Of a stretch of 64,000 bases of DNA, positions 11,280 through 21,175 are shown in pieces. The number at the start of each line of letters is the position of its first letter. The stretch's first letter is position 1. The stretch is from Leptidea sinapis (Eukaryota; Arthropoda; Insecta; Lepidoptera; Pieridae), in contig NC_066301.1 in NCBI RefSeq assembly GCF_905404315.1, positions 6,448,001 through 6,512,000 on the forward strand, in the 5' to 3' direction. A program made the translations under genes and the position numbers. The notes beneath the pieces are model-generated. The model made no database searches and was not told the origin of the DNA. It was given only the letters and a program-made list of their open reading frames with translations.

Positions 11280-12075
11280 GGAGACAGTTCGCAGCCGGCA
11301 AACTACAGGCCTATTGCTATTATGCATATATATATATATATATATATATCCATGATTATGGAGAGCAGGGAAAGCTCTGGGTATACCTAGAAGGTCACTA
11401 GTTGATCAACGACCGACAGTACGGCTTTCGCCGTGGTCGGTCGGCAGGCGATCTTCTGGTATACCTTACACATAGATGGACGGCGGCTATCGAAAGCAAG
11501 TGGGAAGGCATGGCAGTTAGCCATGACATAGCGAAAGCGTTTGATTGTGTATGGCACAAGGCGCTCCTTTCAAAACTTCTAACATTGGGGCTTCCCGAGA
11601 GCCTATGAAAGTGGACCTCCAGTTTCCTCATTGGGCTCAGCGTACAAGTCGTTGTTGACGGTTGTTGCTAAAATCCGAAGCCCGTGAACGGTAGAGTGCC
11701 CCAAGGCTGTGTGCTATCTCCCACGCTGTTTCCTCTGCATATCAATGATATGTTGGACACCTCCAACATACATTTCCATTGCGTAGAGACGCCGCTTAAT
11801 TGTGTGTCTTCTACCGCATTTATCACGGGGAGTGTTCCGAAGAGCTGTTTCACTTGATTCCTGTCGCCGAATTCCATCTTCGCACGACACGCTACAAATT
11901 AGGATATCATCCCTACCGTCTGGATGTACCTTCAAAAAAAGCGCGTACACCTTCTTTAAAGGCCGGCAACGATTCCTCTGGTGTTGCAAGAGAATGTGGG
12001 CGGCGGTGATCACTTAACTCCAGATGTCCCGTACACTCGTTTGTCGTACTTTTCCATAAAAAAAAGAATTATTGT
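11280..12075 (+). pseudogene. Jockey-type LINE, multiply deleted
   Basis: The order is: QPANY/PIA-like RT block 1 remnant near 11290, an (AT)n tract, then a frame at 11402-11608 with DRQYGFRRGRSAGDL and IAKAFDCVWH (motif A). After a stop comes VPQGCVLSPTLFLLHINDM (motif B region, 11695-11755). The catalytic YADD and the thumb are deleted. Sequence jumps to the C-terminal CVFYRIYHGECSEELF part (11800-11900), then to the family 3' tail (GGCCGGCAACG, GGCGGTGATCACTTAAC) and a poly-A near 12058. It is the same family as 1801-2175 but has different deletions. Confidence 0.85.
11325..11349. repeat. (AT)n microsatellite
   Basis: About 12 AT dinucleotides replace part of the reverse transcriptase region of the surrounding LINE, between RT block 1 and the DRQYGF block. 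Confidence 0.95.
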
Positions 12076-12169
12076 TATATCCTACACCACAACCCCAACA
12101 CCATTCCCTAATATCAGACCCACCATAAGACACGAGGACATATGGACGTCCCAGACCGATGGGTGACGT

Positions 12170-12985
12170 AAGAGTTGACTAAGGGATATATGTGTGAGAG
12201 TCACGCTATCGTTTGCATGACTCAAAGTTTAACGTGGAAATTTCTAAAATTAGGTGATTGCAAGCCACCTGACACGCGGTAATGGAATACCTTGCGACAA
12301 ATCTGTACATATGACCTTGAATGTTTTCCTCTCCTGGACGCGCTCAGCGCATATTTAATTTCACCGTAGAATCACAATATCGATTTTTCATTTTTTTTAA
12401 ACTCTCACAAGGAACTTAAAATTATAACAGTTAATTTTCTACAACCATATTAGCTATAAGTTTCTCGTTCGCATCTCAAGCAGAAGTTGTTAATAGTGTT
12501 GACAAGTCACGCGAAGTTCAGTTAATTACCAGCGTCTTTGCTTCCCACAATTCGTTCAACTTTTGAGATCTTACAAATTGAATTTGTGATGAATAATGGC
12601 TTTAGTGCATCATATAATTATTATAAATATGGCTACAGCTAGTTAGTAAAATTCTTTATTTTTTATTGCTTTTTATCAGTGTAAAGGACTTGTGAGCTGG
12701 TAAGAGATGGGGTTAGTATGAAAAATCGCACGTGTATATATTATCTGACACATCTGTCTTCAGGCCCTTACTGACTCACTGATGAGCTCAGATCAGATGC
12801 TCTTTCTGGGACGGCTTGCGTCACCGCGACCCCAAGTGATCTTGATAACTTGAAGTTAGGTTAGTTTTTTGCCTATTAACGCTGTCAACCCGAATTTCTT
12901 GCTAGCTTACTAACTCTCTAGTCCCCTCTCGATTCTGTGTCGCTCGTGCTGCGGAGTTGATCACAGGTGCCGCACGGAGGGGCTT
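12170..12985. other. No recognised gene
   Basis: I see no motif in 12170-12985. GC content rises towards 12950, where the sequence may already belong to the left part of the piggyBac-type element that follows. Confidence 0.4.
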
Positions 12986-14129
12986 GGGGTCGTGGCACCC
13001 CGCGCGACTTATAGTGTAGTTCAAATTTAGGTAAGTAAATATTTTTAATATTATGATTTTAAGCAAATATGCGATAAAGCATTATGTATGGTCGATGCTA
13101 AGACTGCCCATCTCCAGAAATTTGAAGTTTACGCAGGGAAACAGCCAGACGGGCCCTCCAATATCCCTAATGACACAAAAAGTCTCGTCAAACGATTGAC
13201 AGAAACAATCAAGAATACAGGACGTAATATTACTTTGGATAATTATTTCACTAGTGTTGAGTTAGCTGAAGACCTTTTGAAAGACAAATTGACAACAGTA
13301 GGTACGTTGAGAAAAAAAAAAAAAAGAAATACCACAAACATTTTTGCCTGACAGACGTCGTGAAGTACACTCAATATTATTTGGTTTTCATAAAGAACTG
13401 ACTTTGTGCTCCTATGTCTCAAAAAAATCTAAAGCTATTATTGTCGTCTATGCATCATGATGACATTATAGACGAGGTAGAATTGAAGAAGTCGGAGATG
13501 ATTTTATTTTATAATAAAATAAAGGGTGGCGTAGACACTCATGACAAGTTGTGTTCCACATATAACGTTGCTCGGCGGACGAAGAGATGGCTTATGGTTA
13601 TCTTTTTTCATTTATTCAATGGATTCGTTATTTATAACTTCAACAACAATGAGGCTACCATAAACAGACGAATTTATCTACAATTATTAGCAACAAAATT
13701 TGTAAAAGCACATAGATTAGCGCGAGCAATAGTTCCGTCCCTGCCTAGTGCTTTGAAAAAGGCGATTGGCAGAACCTGAAGTTGCGACTCCTTCAACGTC
13801 TAACACTGGATTGCATTCAATAAAAAGAGTTAGGTGCTACATCTGTCAACGAAAAGGCGACAGGAAAACGACCGCAAAGTGTAATAAGTGCACCAAATTT
13901 ATCTGTGGCGATCATACAAAGAAAATTTGTGATAATTGTTGAATTATTATAGTACTTACGAAAAACATATTTCTATACTGTTTTAAGCATCTTGTTGAGA
14001 TTTTTTTGTATTTTGCTAAAAGTTTAATAAGACATAAGTACAATAAAAGCAATTAAAGTTGATTCCTAATTTAAATGTTTCCTATTTCATACCTATCAAT
14101 TTGGGGTAACTGCAGACCCCGCGCGACTA
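12986..14129 (+). mobile_element. piggyBac-type DNA transposon relic
   Basis: The decayed transposase lies between two short related segments, 12986-13010 and 14103-14129. Each reads GGGGT, 9-10 bases, then ACCCCGCGCGACT, and each can form a small hairpin (GGGGT/ACCCC). They are direct, not inverted, repeats, so they are probably subterminal or an internal duplication rather than the real ends. The actual termini and TTAA target sites were not found. Confidence 0.6.
13060..13942 (+). pseudogene. piggyBac-type transposase, C-terminal two-thirds, frameshifted
   Basis: The readable product runs from KYAIK through VDAKTAHLQKFEVYAGKQ, NITLDNYFTSVELAEDLL and TVGTLRKKK. After a slip in an A-run at 13312-13323 it reads FLPDRRREVHSILFGFHKE. 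After another break it reads MHHDDIIDEVELKKSEM, FYNKIKGGVDTHDKL and ARRTKRW. The catalytic DDE domain of piggyBac transposases has the DNYFTS and KGGVDT-type blocks (family knowledge). The C-terminus from about 13833 is a cysteine-rich domain, CYICQRKGDRKTTAKC...CTKFIC...HTKKICDNC, ending at a stop at 13940-13942. The N-terminal part is absent. Two frameshifts make it non-functional. Confidence 0.88.
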
Positions 14130-14164
14130 ACAATGTTAGTTTATTGGCGCGCCTGATTAAAGTT

Positions 14165-14345
14165 TAATGATACGTTACTCGAACGGCTAGCTCAGTTGGT
14201 TAGAGCACCGGTACGGAACGCCAGAGGTCGTGGGTTCGAGTCTCGCAACGTTCATAAAATTTTGTTTTTCATACTTTATTTGTGTAGTTCGTGGGTTCGA
14301 GTCTCGCATCGTTCATAAAATTTTGTTTAACAAATTTTATTTGCG
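14165..14345 (+). mobile_element. tRNA-derived SINE with duplicated B-box segment
   Basis: This copy has the best tRNA-like promoter in the window: A box GGCTAGCTCAGTTGGTTAGA and B box GGTTCGAGTCTCG. The segment from GTTCGTGGGTTCGAGTC to AAAATTTTGTTT is then repeated about 60 bases later, giving two B boxes in tandem. The constant SINE 3' sequence CGTTCATAAAATTTTG follows each. A plain tRNA gene is unlikely because no acceptor-stem pairing is visible. Confidence 0.75.
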
Positions 14346-14662
14346 TATTAAAAAAGTCGATATCTATTTATTCTACCAAAATTAAACTTTTGCTAAATTG
14401 CTAAATCTTAAGATATTCTTCAAGTAGGTCAACTGGGGTTCAGACAATAGACTGTCAGTCCTGATTTTCTCAAAGCCACATGCTGCATAATAATGATAAT
14501 TGCTTACTTACGAGAACTCCAGAGCAATATAATTTCAATTTTGTACTTCACAAACAATAATTATTTGAGTCTAATTATGTTCACAAGATACACCTCGAAA
14601 GCCCTGTTCAAAACCACCGATTTAACTCATTCCTTTTGTAATTTATTCAGATTCTTTAAATA

Positions 14663-14968
14663 CCAGTGGGAGGCTCCTTTGCACAGGATGCCGGCTAGAT
14701 TATGAGTACCACAAAGGTGCCTATTTCTCCCGTGAAGCAGTAATGTGTAAGCATTATTGTATTTCGGTCTTAAGAGTGCCGTAGCTAGTGAAATCACTGG
14801 GAAAATGAGACTAAAAATCATATGTCTCAAGGTGACGAGCGCAATTTTAGTTCCGCTCAGAATTTTTGGGTTATCAAGAATCCTGAGCGGCACTGCCATT
14901 TTAAGTATCAATTACCATCAGCTGAACCTCCTGCTCATCTCGTCCCTTATTCTCATAAAAAAAAACAG
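14663..14968 (+). mobile_element. SINE-like family B, near full length
   Basis: It begins CCAGTGGGAGGCTCCTTTGC, passes through GATGCCGGCTAGATTATG, GTGAAGCAGTAATGTGTAAG, AAGGTGACGAGCGCAATT and AATCCTGAGCGGCACTGC, and ends CTCGTCCCTTATTCTCAT followed by a poly-A run. The family has no terminal inverted repeats, a fixed 5' end and a poly-A 3' end. That and the target duplication at the 27.4-kb copy mark it as a retroposon. The published family name is not assigned here. Confidence 0.9.
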
Positions 14969-14969
14969 T

Positions 14970-16340
14970 GCTTTTTACCTAGTCAATAAAAAATTGGATA
15001 GCACAATCGTAGCTTAAATTCCTCTTAACCAACATAATATTGAATTTCTTGAATCTAGTGCAGCATGAGATAATTATGATTAAACTTTAAATTTTATTCA
15101 AAGCACTTGGTAACGTCTGTCGTATAAAAAGTAAACCACTGTGAAGAATAATTAATAAAGAACAACATTTTCCTTTAACGTCTTTTTAACAAATTTTCTC
15201 AACCCAAGGGTACTTTGCAAAGTGAAGTCTAATATTAGTATAAGTATGCTTTCAATTTCACAGTGAAATATTGGCGGGCTCTTACAACAATATACCAACA
15301 TAACATGATTATTATGACAAAATTTTATTTGTTTTTAAATAAATATTGATTAGAGAAGTGATGAGTTCGGACATATTATTTAATATAAAAAATAATTGCA
15401 ATCATTTGATTAATGAGTGAGAACTTTGAAAATAGTTTGGTCATAAGTTTCTTGAGAATTCTTCGAGAAAGTTCAAATGCTAATTACCATAAACGCGTTC
15501 GCAGGGATATTAAACAAACTCTAATTTCCACCGACGTATAAAACTAAGAAATGAAAGAGGATGTAAATACTACGTAATAAGAGGCTGGACTGCCTAAGTA
15601 TAATTGACATTTAGTTTAGTATGAAACGTGCAGTGATTTGACATAAATTTAAAATAGTAGTAATTGTTGGCGACGGAGTATAATCCGGCTTAGTTTGAAA
15701 GCAAACAGTTGCTTAAAACGTAGTAGATTTCGGGTATCTCCGTTTTTTGCAAGATAGCCGTCATCTGTCAGTCTGTCAATGACTGCACGTTTCATACAAA
15801 CGAGCGGATCGGTTTTATCTTACAAGGTTTTGCTAGGCTGTAAAAAATATTTTGCTCGTATATTTAGAAATCACCTTTATTTATATACTTAACTATTATA
15901 ACTTATTGGTTAGTGATAAAGAAAAAAAAGAACGAGGAAGAACCAAAACCACCAAAGATAACACACCACTCGGGTCTCCTAACACTGGTTTAACAAACAA
16001 GTGGTTTAAAAAAGTAACGGTTGAAGTTAACGTGTTACAAAATTTAAAAAATAAAGTGTATGTGGTAAAGGTAATATAGTAGAATATGTGAAAAATACCA
16101 CTTTAACCAGTTCACTATAACCAGTCAATATGGCGTACGGCAAGAACTGTTATGTTTCTGCGCACTTTTTAGTAAATCATTGTATAGTCTTCGAATCTTT
16201 TTATTCAAAACTATACCTATATAATTCGCCTTCTTTCTATTATAAGTTCAAAGAAATAGCACTTCCTAAAACCAGTAAGCAAATGAGGCGTGTGTAGTTT
16301 GTCATTAAGTCGATCGACTTACTCGTTATATCGTGCCGTA
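14970..16340. other. No recognised gene
   Basis: AT-rich DNA. The 75-codon frame at 15852-16079 has no recognisable motif. I see no repeat shared with the rest of the window. Confidence 0.45.
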
Positions 16341-16489
16341 TGTCTAATGGAGGCCATACACGCTAGGTTTTGCATGATGGTTTTAGCCGTGCATGCATAA
16401 CCGACAGGCAAGCCCTAGCGTGTATGTGATTAAACTGTACAGTTATCGGTGCATGTACATGCAACCGAGCAAATATCAAAATTGATATT

Positions 16490-16702
16490 TTATGCCATAT
16501 GATGTTTCATTTGTAACTTTTCAAAAAACGTTGTATTCTGCAAAACACCTCCGTCGGAAACTCTTCCATTTGTACCGAAATCTGCTAATAGAAATCGGTA
16601 TTTGGCATCAACTATTGCCATAAGAACCATGCTATGTCGTCCTCCATCTCTCTTCAAAAAGTTGTGCGGTTTCCTTCCATTTATCCGATGAATCTGGAAA
16701 CT
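16490..16702 (-). pseudogene. Harbinger transposase, catalytic-domain fragment
   Basis: The frame encodes GGRHSMVLMAIVDAKYRF, then DFGTNGRVSDGGVLQNTTF. This matches the DDE_4-type catalytic core of Harbinger transposases (VDAxYxF and GxxGRxSDGGV blocks). On the minus strand it is preceded by a plausible 3' splice site (TTTATTTTAG at about 16710-16701). The frame ends at a stop at 16490, just inside the left inverted repeat, so the remainder of the catalytic domain with the last acidic residue is lost. Confidence 0.8.
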
Positions 16703-16731
16703 AAAATAAATATTATTTTGTTGTGTTATAG

Positions 16732-17445
16732 GATACTGACAACTCGACTGAAAATACAATAGATACAACGGATAATGCTGCTACAAATGTTAGGACAGGG
16801 AATACAGACGATATTACGACACCTAAGAATACTCCATTACCTGCTACTAGACCGGGAAGAAAGAAAATGACAGAGCAAGATCACTTAACTGCTGACATAT
16901 TACTATCTGTGAAAGACCATTTTAAGCGTCCTGCTTCTGCTCGAGGAACAGAAGATCGTTACGATCTTTTGGGAAGATCTATCGCAATGAAATTAAGATC
17001 ATTAGACAAGCGTCAACGCTTGATTGCGGAGAAGTTAATTAACGACACCCTGTTCGATGCCGAGATGGGCAATCTGAATACCGAAGCAATTCAGAATCGT
17101 CGAAGTTTAACTTTTGTTTCTTCACCAACTCCTAGTCTCTCACGAACTCCAAGTCCTTCGCCCTCACTAGTTCAACAATATTATACTAAACCGTATACTC
17201 ATACCGCTTCTGTTGCGCCTCAAATTCAACCCTGCGTATCTCCGATACAACAGTACAACACCCAACAACAAAGGCACACGATTTCTCCTGCACCGCAAAG
17301 TCAGCCCTGCGCATCTCCAATTCAACAATATAACACTCAACAACAAACTACTTCTCCTGCACCACAACGTCAGCCCTCACCAGCACTACAAGAAGAATTT
17401 GACACACAAATAACAACAGCAACATTTTATTCAAATTTTAATTAA
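16732..17445 (+). CDS. Harbinger accessory DNA-binding protein, C-terminal exon (BESS-like)
   Basis: The open frame from ATG 16867 to 17445 (192 codons) extends upstream without stop to 16732, where TTGTGTTATAG gives a 3' splice site in phase; the exon would start DTDNSTENT. Residues around LLGRSIAMKLRSLDKRQ and RLIAEKLINDTLFDAEMGNL resemble the BESS-type protein-interaction motif. That motif sits at the C-terminus of MADF/Myb-like proteins, the usual second gene of Harbinger elements, which help the transposase reach the nucleus and the ends (family knowledge). A Pro/Gln/Ser-rich tail with repeated QQYNTQQQ follows. The expected N-terminal MADF exon is not seen inside the element. The frame is intact. 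Confidence 0.65.
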   Translation, partial: DTDNSTENTIDTTDNAATNVRTGNTDDITTPKNTPLPATRPGRKKMTEQDHLTADILLSVKDHFKRPASARGTEDRYDLLGRSIAMKLRSLDKRQRLIAEKLINDTLFDAEMGNLNTEAIQNRRSLTFVSSPTPSLSRTPSPSPSLVQQYYTKPYTHTASVAPQIQPCVSPIQQYNTQQQRHTISPAPQSQPCASPIQQYNTQQQTTSPAPQRQPSPALQEEFDTQITTATFYSNFN

Positions 17446-17556
17446 CAAATGATTTAAATAATATATGTACATACATATGTAATTGGTTAATTAAAATATG
17501 TACCTACCTATTAAACTTGTCTAACGATTTGAATTTGGTTTTAATTATTTACTCAC

Positions 17557-17982
17557 CTGTAAATAGTCGTCTTTCACTGCTTCATAAATAGCATCGCATG
17601 TTTCTGGTATTATTCGGCCCAAAGCCTGAGGTGATATAATAGCAGAATATTTAAGACACTCGTATGTTCTTCCTGTTGCAAGAAATCTTAATGTTACTGA
17701 TAGTCTCTCATGTGCTGATATTGCTTTCCTCATAACAGTATCTTGTCTTTGTATTAACGGAGTAATCAATGATAATAGTTTCAAATAATTTTTTTCATCT
17801 ATTCGTAAATAATTTTTGTAATCTGTTGGTGTAAATCTCAATTCATTTACCAAATTTACGTGGGAGAATTGCTTTCTTTTAAATAACCAGCGTTTAGACC
17901 ATTCAGTGCGCTCTCTTTTTCTTTTTCTGTTCTGCAGAACAAGTGTTAGGCCAAGTACAGCTATCACATCGTCGTCGTCCAT
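17557..17982 (-). CDS. Harbinger transposase, N-terminal exon
   Basis: From the minus-strand ATG at 17982 the protein reads MDDDDVIAVLGLTLVLQ, then a basic run RKRKRERTEW, WLFKRKQFSHVNLVNELR, DYKNYLRIDEKNYLKLL, DTVMRKAISAHERLSVTLRF and LATGRTYECLKYSAIISP. This is the helix-rich N-terminal half of Harbinger transposases before the DDE domain. The exon closes at 17557 with ...DDYLQ followed by a good 5' splice site, CAG|GTGAGT. The next downstream piece (16702-16490) does not join in phase, so at least one exon between them is missing. The exon itself is intact. Confidence 0.85.
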
Positions 17983-18519
17983 TGCGTCCTACACACCATC
18001 ACGTACTACGTAGCTCAACTCAGAGTTCATGTCAAGACGGTGCATGCAAAACCTAACGTGTATGTGTAGTATGAAACTCGGTTATGCTTGTCGGTTTTGC
18101 ATGCACGGCTAAAACCATCATGCAAAACCTAGCGTGTATGGCCTCCATAAGCGAGGAAATCGACTTACTCGGTACGCAGGGGTATAGAGCAGCCGCTCAG
18201 ATTCGTTCTTCTCAGGTCTACGGTATACAGGTGTCCCTAAGTTATGGGACATGAAGGGAAAGTACCTTAAATATCGAAGATAGGCTATTTTACTGAAAGA
18301 ATTTTATGTTATTTTTAAAAGTTAGTGCAGAAGGCATTCAAAGATTTTCAAAAAAATACTTACCTCGTCTGGGAGTCGAACCGACTGAAATGTAAAAAAA
18401 AAAACACCCCTACTTTTATAATGCCAATCGAAAGAATGGCCAAAAACTAATAACACTTCTTAAGTAACATAGTATTTTAAAAGAAAGGAACAACGTAAAA
18501 TAAATGTTTTCCTACTTGG

Positions 18520-18725
18520 ATTGGTATGAATGGACCGATTAGATGGCCGGCCAGATCCCCGGACCTTACACTATTAGATTTCTTCTTTTGGGGATATGTG
18601 AAAGATATGCTATACAAAAAACGATACGAGAACGTGGGCGAGTTACAAACAGAATTGTGCTATATCATATCGAGTATTCACCATAAAATGATAGTTAGTT
18701 TTATGGGTTACGAAACCTTATATTA
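18520..18725 (+). pseudogene. Tc1/mariner-superfamily transposase fragment
   Basis: A 66-codon frame encodes GPIRWPARSPDLTLLDFFFW, then GYVKDMLYKKRYENVGELQT. WPARSPDLxxLDFFxWG is the block around the third catalytic acid of Tc1/mariner-type transposases. The first two catalytic residues are not found upstream. Upstream, at about 18232, GTGTCCCTAAGTTATGGGAC could be the element's end, but I could not find its partner. Confidence 0.65.
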
Positions 18726-18729
18726 GTAG

Positions 18730-19387
18730 GTAACTTAAGGTGGAGGCCTGAGATATCCAATAGAGTAAACTTTCACCAAACGAGACCGCTAAATATTGTC
18801 AAAGTTTTGAGTTCATAATAAATATTCCGACCCAGTTGAGGGTAGCTAGTGGAAGTGGTACGGTACTTCTAGTTTCTAGAGCTATTGTAAATTCTGCTCT
18901 TAATTTATGTTGAGTGCTGCAAGTTTTAAAGATAATTATTTGAATTACACATTAGTATTAGCTATACCTTGCGTTGTGTCATAGCAACGCGATGCTACGC
19001 AACTAACTAAAACAAATTCGGAGGAAAGAAATTACACAAAATATGTTTATTTTATTGATTTTGTTCATTTCGAAAAAGAAGTAAAAAAAATATTTGGTAC
19101 CAACTGAAAAACATTGTAGAAAAAGAACTGTATTACCTAATATTTCTATAAACCTATCATACTTAACCTAGATTTAGTTATCTGTGGCACTAAAATTACT
19201 TCATCTTTTTTGGCGACATTAAAGTATGGTAAACAATACGTTTTAAGCCATAGAGTATAGACTATTTCATCGTGGCTGTATAGATGATGGATAAAAGTAG
19301 ACGAGTAGAATACGTACTATAACACGACGTTTCCCCACATTTTTTTGGGTGAATGGTGTTGTGATATGAGTCTCCAAAAGTGACGAA
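18730..19387. other. No recognised feature
   Basis: AT-rich DNA with no open frame of note and no repeat match elsewhere in the window. Confidence 0.4.
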
Positions 19388-19702
19388 AGCAGTGAGAGGC
19401 TCATTTGCACAGGATGCCGGCTAGATTATGGGTACCAAAACGGCACCTATTTCTGCCGTGAAGCAGTAATATGTAAGAATTATTGTGTTTATGTCTGAAG
19501 GGCGCCGCAGCTAGTGAATTTACTGGGCGAATGAGACTTAATATCCTATGTCTCAAGGTGACGAGCGCAATTATAGTGCCGCCCAGAATTTTTGGATTTT
19601 CAATAATCCTAAGAGGTACTTGCATTGTAATGGGCAGGGCATATCAATTACCATCAGCTGAACGTGCTGCTTGTCTCATCGCCTTATTAGCAAAAATAAA
19701 AT
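19388..19702 (+). mobile_element. SINE-like family B, near full length
   Basis: It starts GAGAGGCTCATTTGCACAGG and keeps all internal blocks in order (GATGCCGGCTAGATTATGGG, GTGAAGCAGTAATATG, AAGGTGACGAGCGCAATTAT). The 3' end is CTTATTAGCAAAAATAAAAT, slightly changed from the family consensus tail. Confidence 0.88.
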
Positions 19703-20071
19703 AAAGAAATAACTGAAATTAGAGAAGTAAATAATGCACCAATATGATATTATGTAATTGACTTTTATTCCAATAAAGTACGAGACTCATACAATGTTTA
19801 TGGATCTGCAGTGTGGAGTGGATATAAAAGTTATTGTTTATTTATTGCCTAGCTTAAGTTTTATTTGGGTGATATGAATTTATGGGAATGTTGATTGATG
19901 ACGATAAAACGTAATATTGTAAGTAGAACGTTCTGGAATATTCAGACATTTGGGTAAATAAACCAAATTAAAAAGACATATGACCTATGTATGATTAGAT
20001 ACAAAACATTAAATTCTAACGAGTTAAGCAGGTACACCCATTATGATAAATTAAATGTCACCCTTAGATTA

Positions 20072-20405
20072 AGAATTGGTCAACTGGCAAAGTGCGGCTA
20101 CTAAAACTACGCCCAACTGGGCCTATCGAGCCAGCCTCGAACAACTCTGTGACGGTGACGTGCCACATGTTCTATTAAGCTTTACTTATAATTAAAATGC
20201 CGGGTTGCGTAGTAAAACATTGTAAAAATTCAAAAAATAAGAAAGACACTGTTATCATATATCATCAGTAAGTATTTTGTATATTATAAATTTCAATGTA
20301 AAATAACTCGAAGCGTAACTTACAAAATTTGAAAGATGCCATTGAGTGTCAAGATGCCATGCACACAAGGATCTAATACTTGCTGTAATAAAAAAAAGCT
20401 ATTAT
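20072..20405 (+). mobile_element. THAP-type DNA transposon fragment (5' part)
   Basis: The segment is shared with 37749-38115 and, reversed, with the MITE at 24917-25319. Shared landmarks are AAAGTGCGGC, CGTGCCACATGTTCT, the THAP exon, and TTGAGTGTCAAGATGCCA followed by ACACAAG. The left terminal repeat is degraded to AATTGGTCAACT. It stops near 20405 and is followed by a truncated family B SINE tail. Confidence 0.7.
20197..20267 (+). CDS. THAP-domain first exon of transposon
   Basis: ATG at 20197 begins MPGCVVKHCKNSKNKKDTV, which matches the start of a THAP zinc finger (M-P-x-C-x2-4-C near the N-terminus). It is followed by CATCAGTAAGTAT, a good 5' splice site with GT at 20268. THAP domains are the DNA-binding part of P-element-like transposases and related host proteins (family knowledge). 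Later exons are not present. The same exon is found damaged at 37911 (MPGCVVKLCK, then a stop). Confidence 0.65.
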
Positions 20406-20427
20406 GCCTAGGTAATGCGTTATGTAC

Positions 20428-20493
20428 TTGGAGTATCAATTACCATCAGCTGAACGTCCTGCTCGTCTCGTCCCTTATTATCTTTAAAAAAAA
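20428..20493 (+). mobile_element. SINE-like family B, 3' end only
   Basis: Only the last 60 bases of the family remain: AGTATCAATTACCATCAGCT, GAACGTCCTGCTCGTCTCGT and a tail with AAAAAAAC. Confidence 0.75.
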
Positions 20494-20504
20494 CAAGGAT
20501 CACC

Positions 20505-20568
20505 GCCGTTCTTTATCAACACTAGAACAATCGCAGGAGCATTCTCGGCCTTTTATTTGCTCTTACTC
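20505..20568 (-). mobile_element. Jockey-family LINE 3' tail fragment
   Basis: GATCACCGCCGTTCTTTATC and ACAATCGCAGGAGC...CGGCCTT are the reverse complement of the 3' tail seen at 11960-12020 and 39830-39890 (AAGGCCGGCAACG... GGCGGTGATC). Confidence 0.6.
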
Positions 20569-20569
20569 A

Positions 20570-21175
20570 TGTGGTATCGTCTTGCAAACACTGCGCAAGA
20601 AAACTCAATCCACAGCTTGGTTGATAATTTTCTGACAGCACCCAGATAAAATTTGCCCCAATAGCAATACCTTAGCTTTCTTTTTTATGCCACCTTGATT
20701 TATTAGACCTTGTTATTATAAATTTTATGTTAATTTATGTACTCTAAAGAATGTAGTTAAACAACGTAATTCAGCACTAAGGACTTCCACCACATTATAC
20801 GTTTATAAATATTATAATCCGAAGAAAAGTTGTTATAAAGTTTTACTTAAGTAGTATTAAGGGTCGAGATTGGATAGGACTTCGGGAAGATTGTTTATGA
20901 CTCAAAGAGGAGTTTTTCTTTCGATTTCTAGTTATATCGAGGATAATACCCGTATCAGGCGCTGGATGTAAACAATTAGATAACTTTACTTTAGTTTTCT
21001 ATCATTTTCAGAGCAGGTATCGTTAGCGAAAGTGTATGAATAGTTTGCAAAATGTTCCAATTACATTGGATTACATTTTGCAAACTTCTTCTTTCTTTCC
21101 ATTATAATGGTTCTTTACATTATAATAAAATTTAAACTAAATTTTACTGTGTGGTTTCTTAAAGATATTTACTAG
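20570..21175. other. No recognised gene
   Basis: AT-rich DNA with no coding signal and no repeat match seen elsewhere in the window. Confidence 0.4.

Larger units (their letters stand above)
16348..18147. mobile_element. PIF/Harbinger DNA transposon, internally deleted, 1,800 bp
   Basis: The two ends are inverted repeats of about 50 bases starting TGGAGGCCATACACGCTAGG and continuing TTTTGCATGATGG and AGCCGTGCATGCA. The element is flanked on both sides by TAA (16345-16347 and 18148-18150), the 3-bp target duplication typical of PIF/Harbinger. It carries two genes in opposite orientation, as this superfamily does: a transposase on the minus strand and a DNA-binding accessory protein on the plus strand. 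The transposase is incomplete at both the middle and the end, so this copy is a deletion derivative. Confidence 0.93.

Noticed and set aside
14180..14260. Functional tRNA gene
   Set aside because: A and B boxes are good, but no paired acceptor stem is visible and the sequence continues as a dispersed SINE with copies elsewhere in the window.
18360..18385. tRNA B-box-like sequence (GGTTCGACTCCC on minus)
   Set aside because: No A box at the right distance and no repeat match to the SINE families here.
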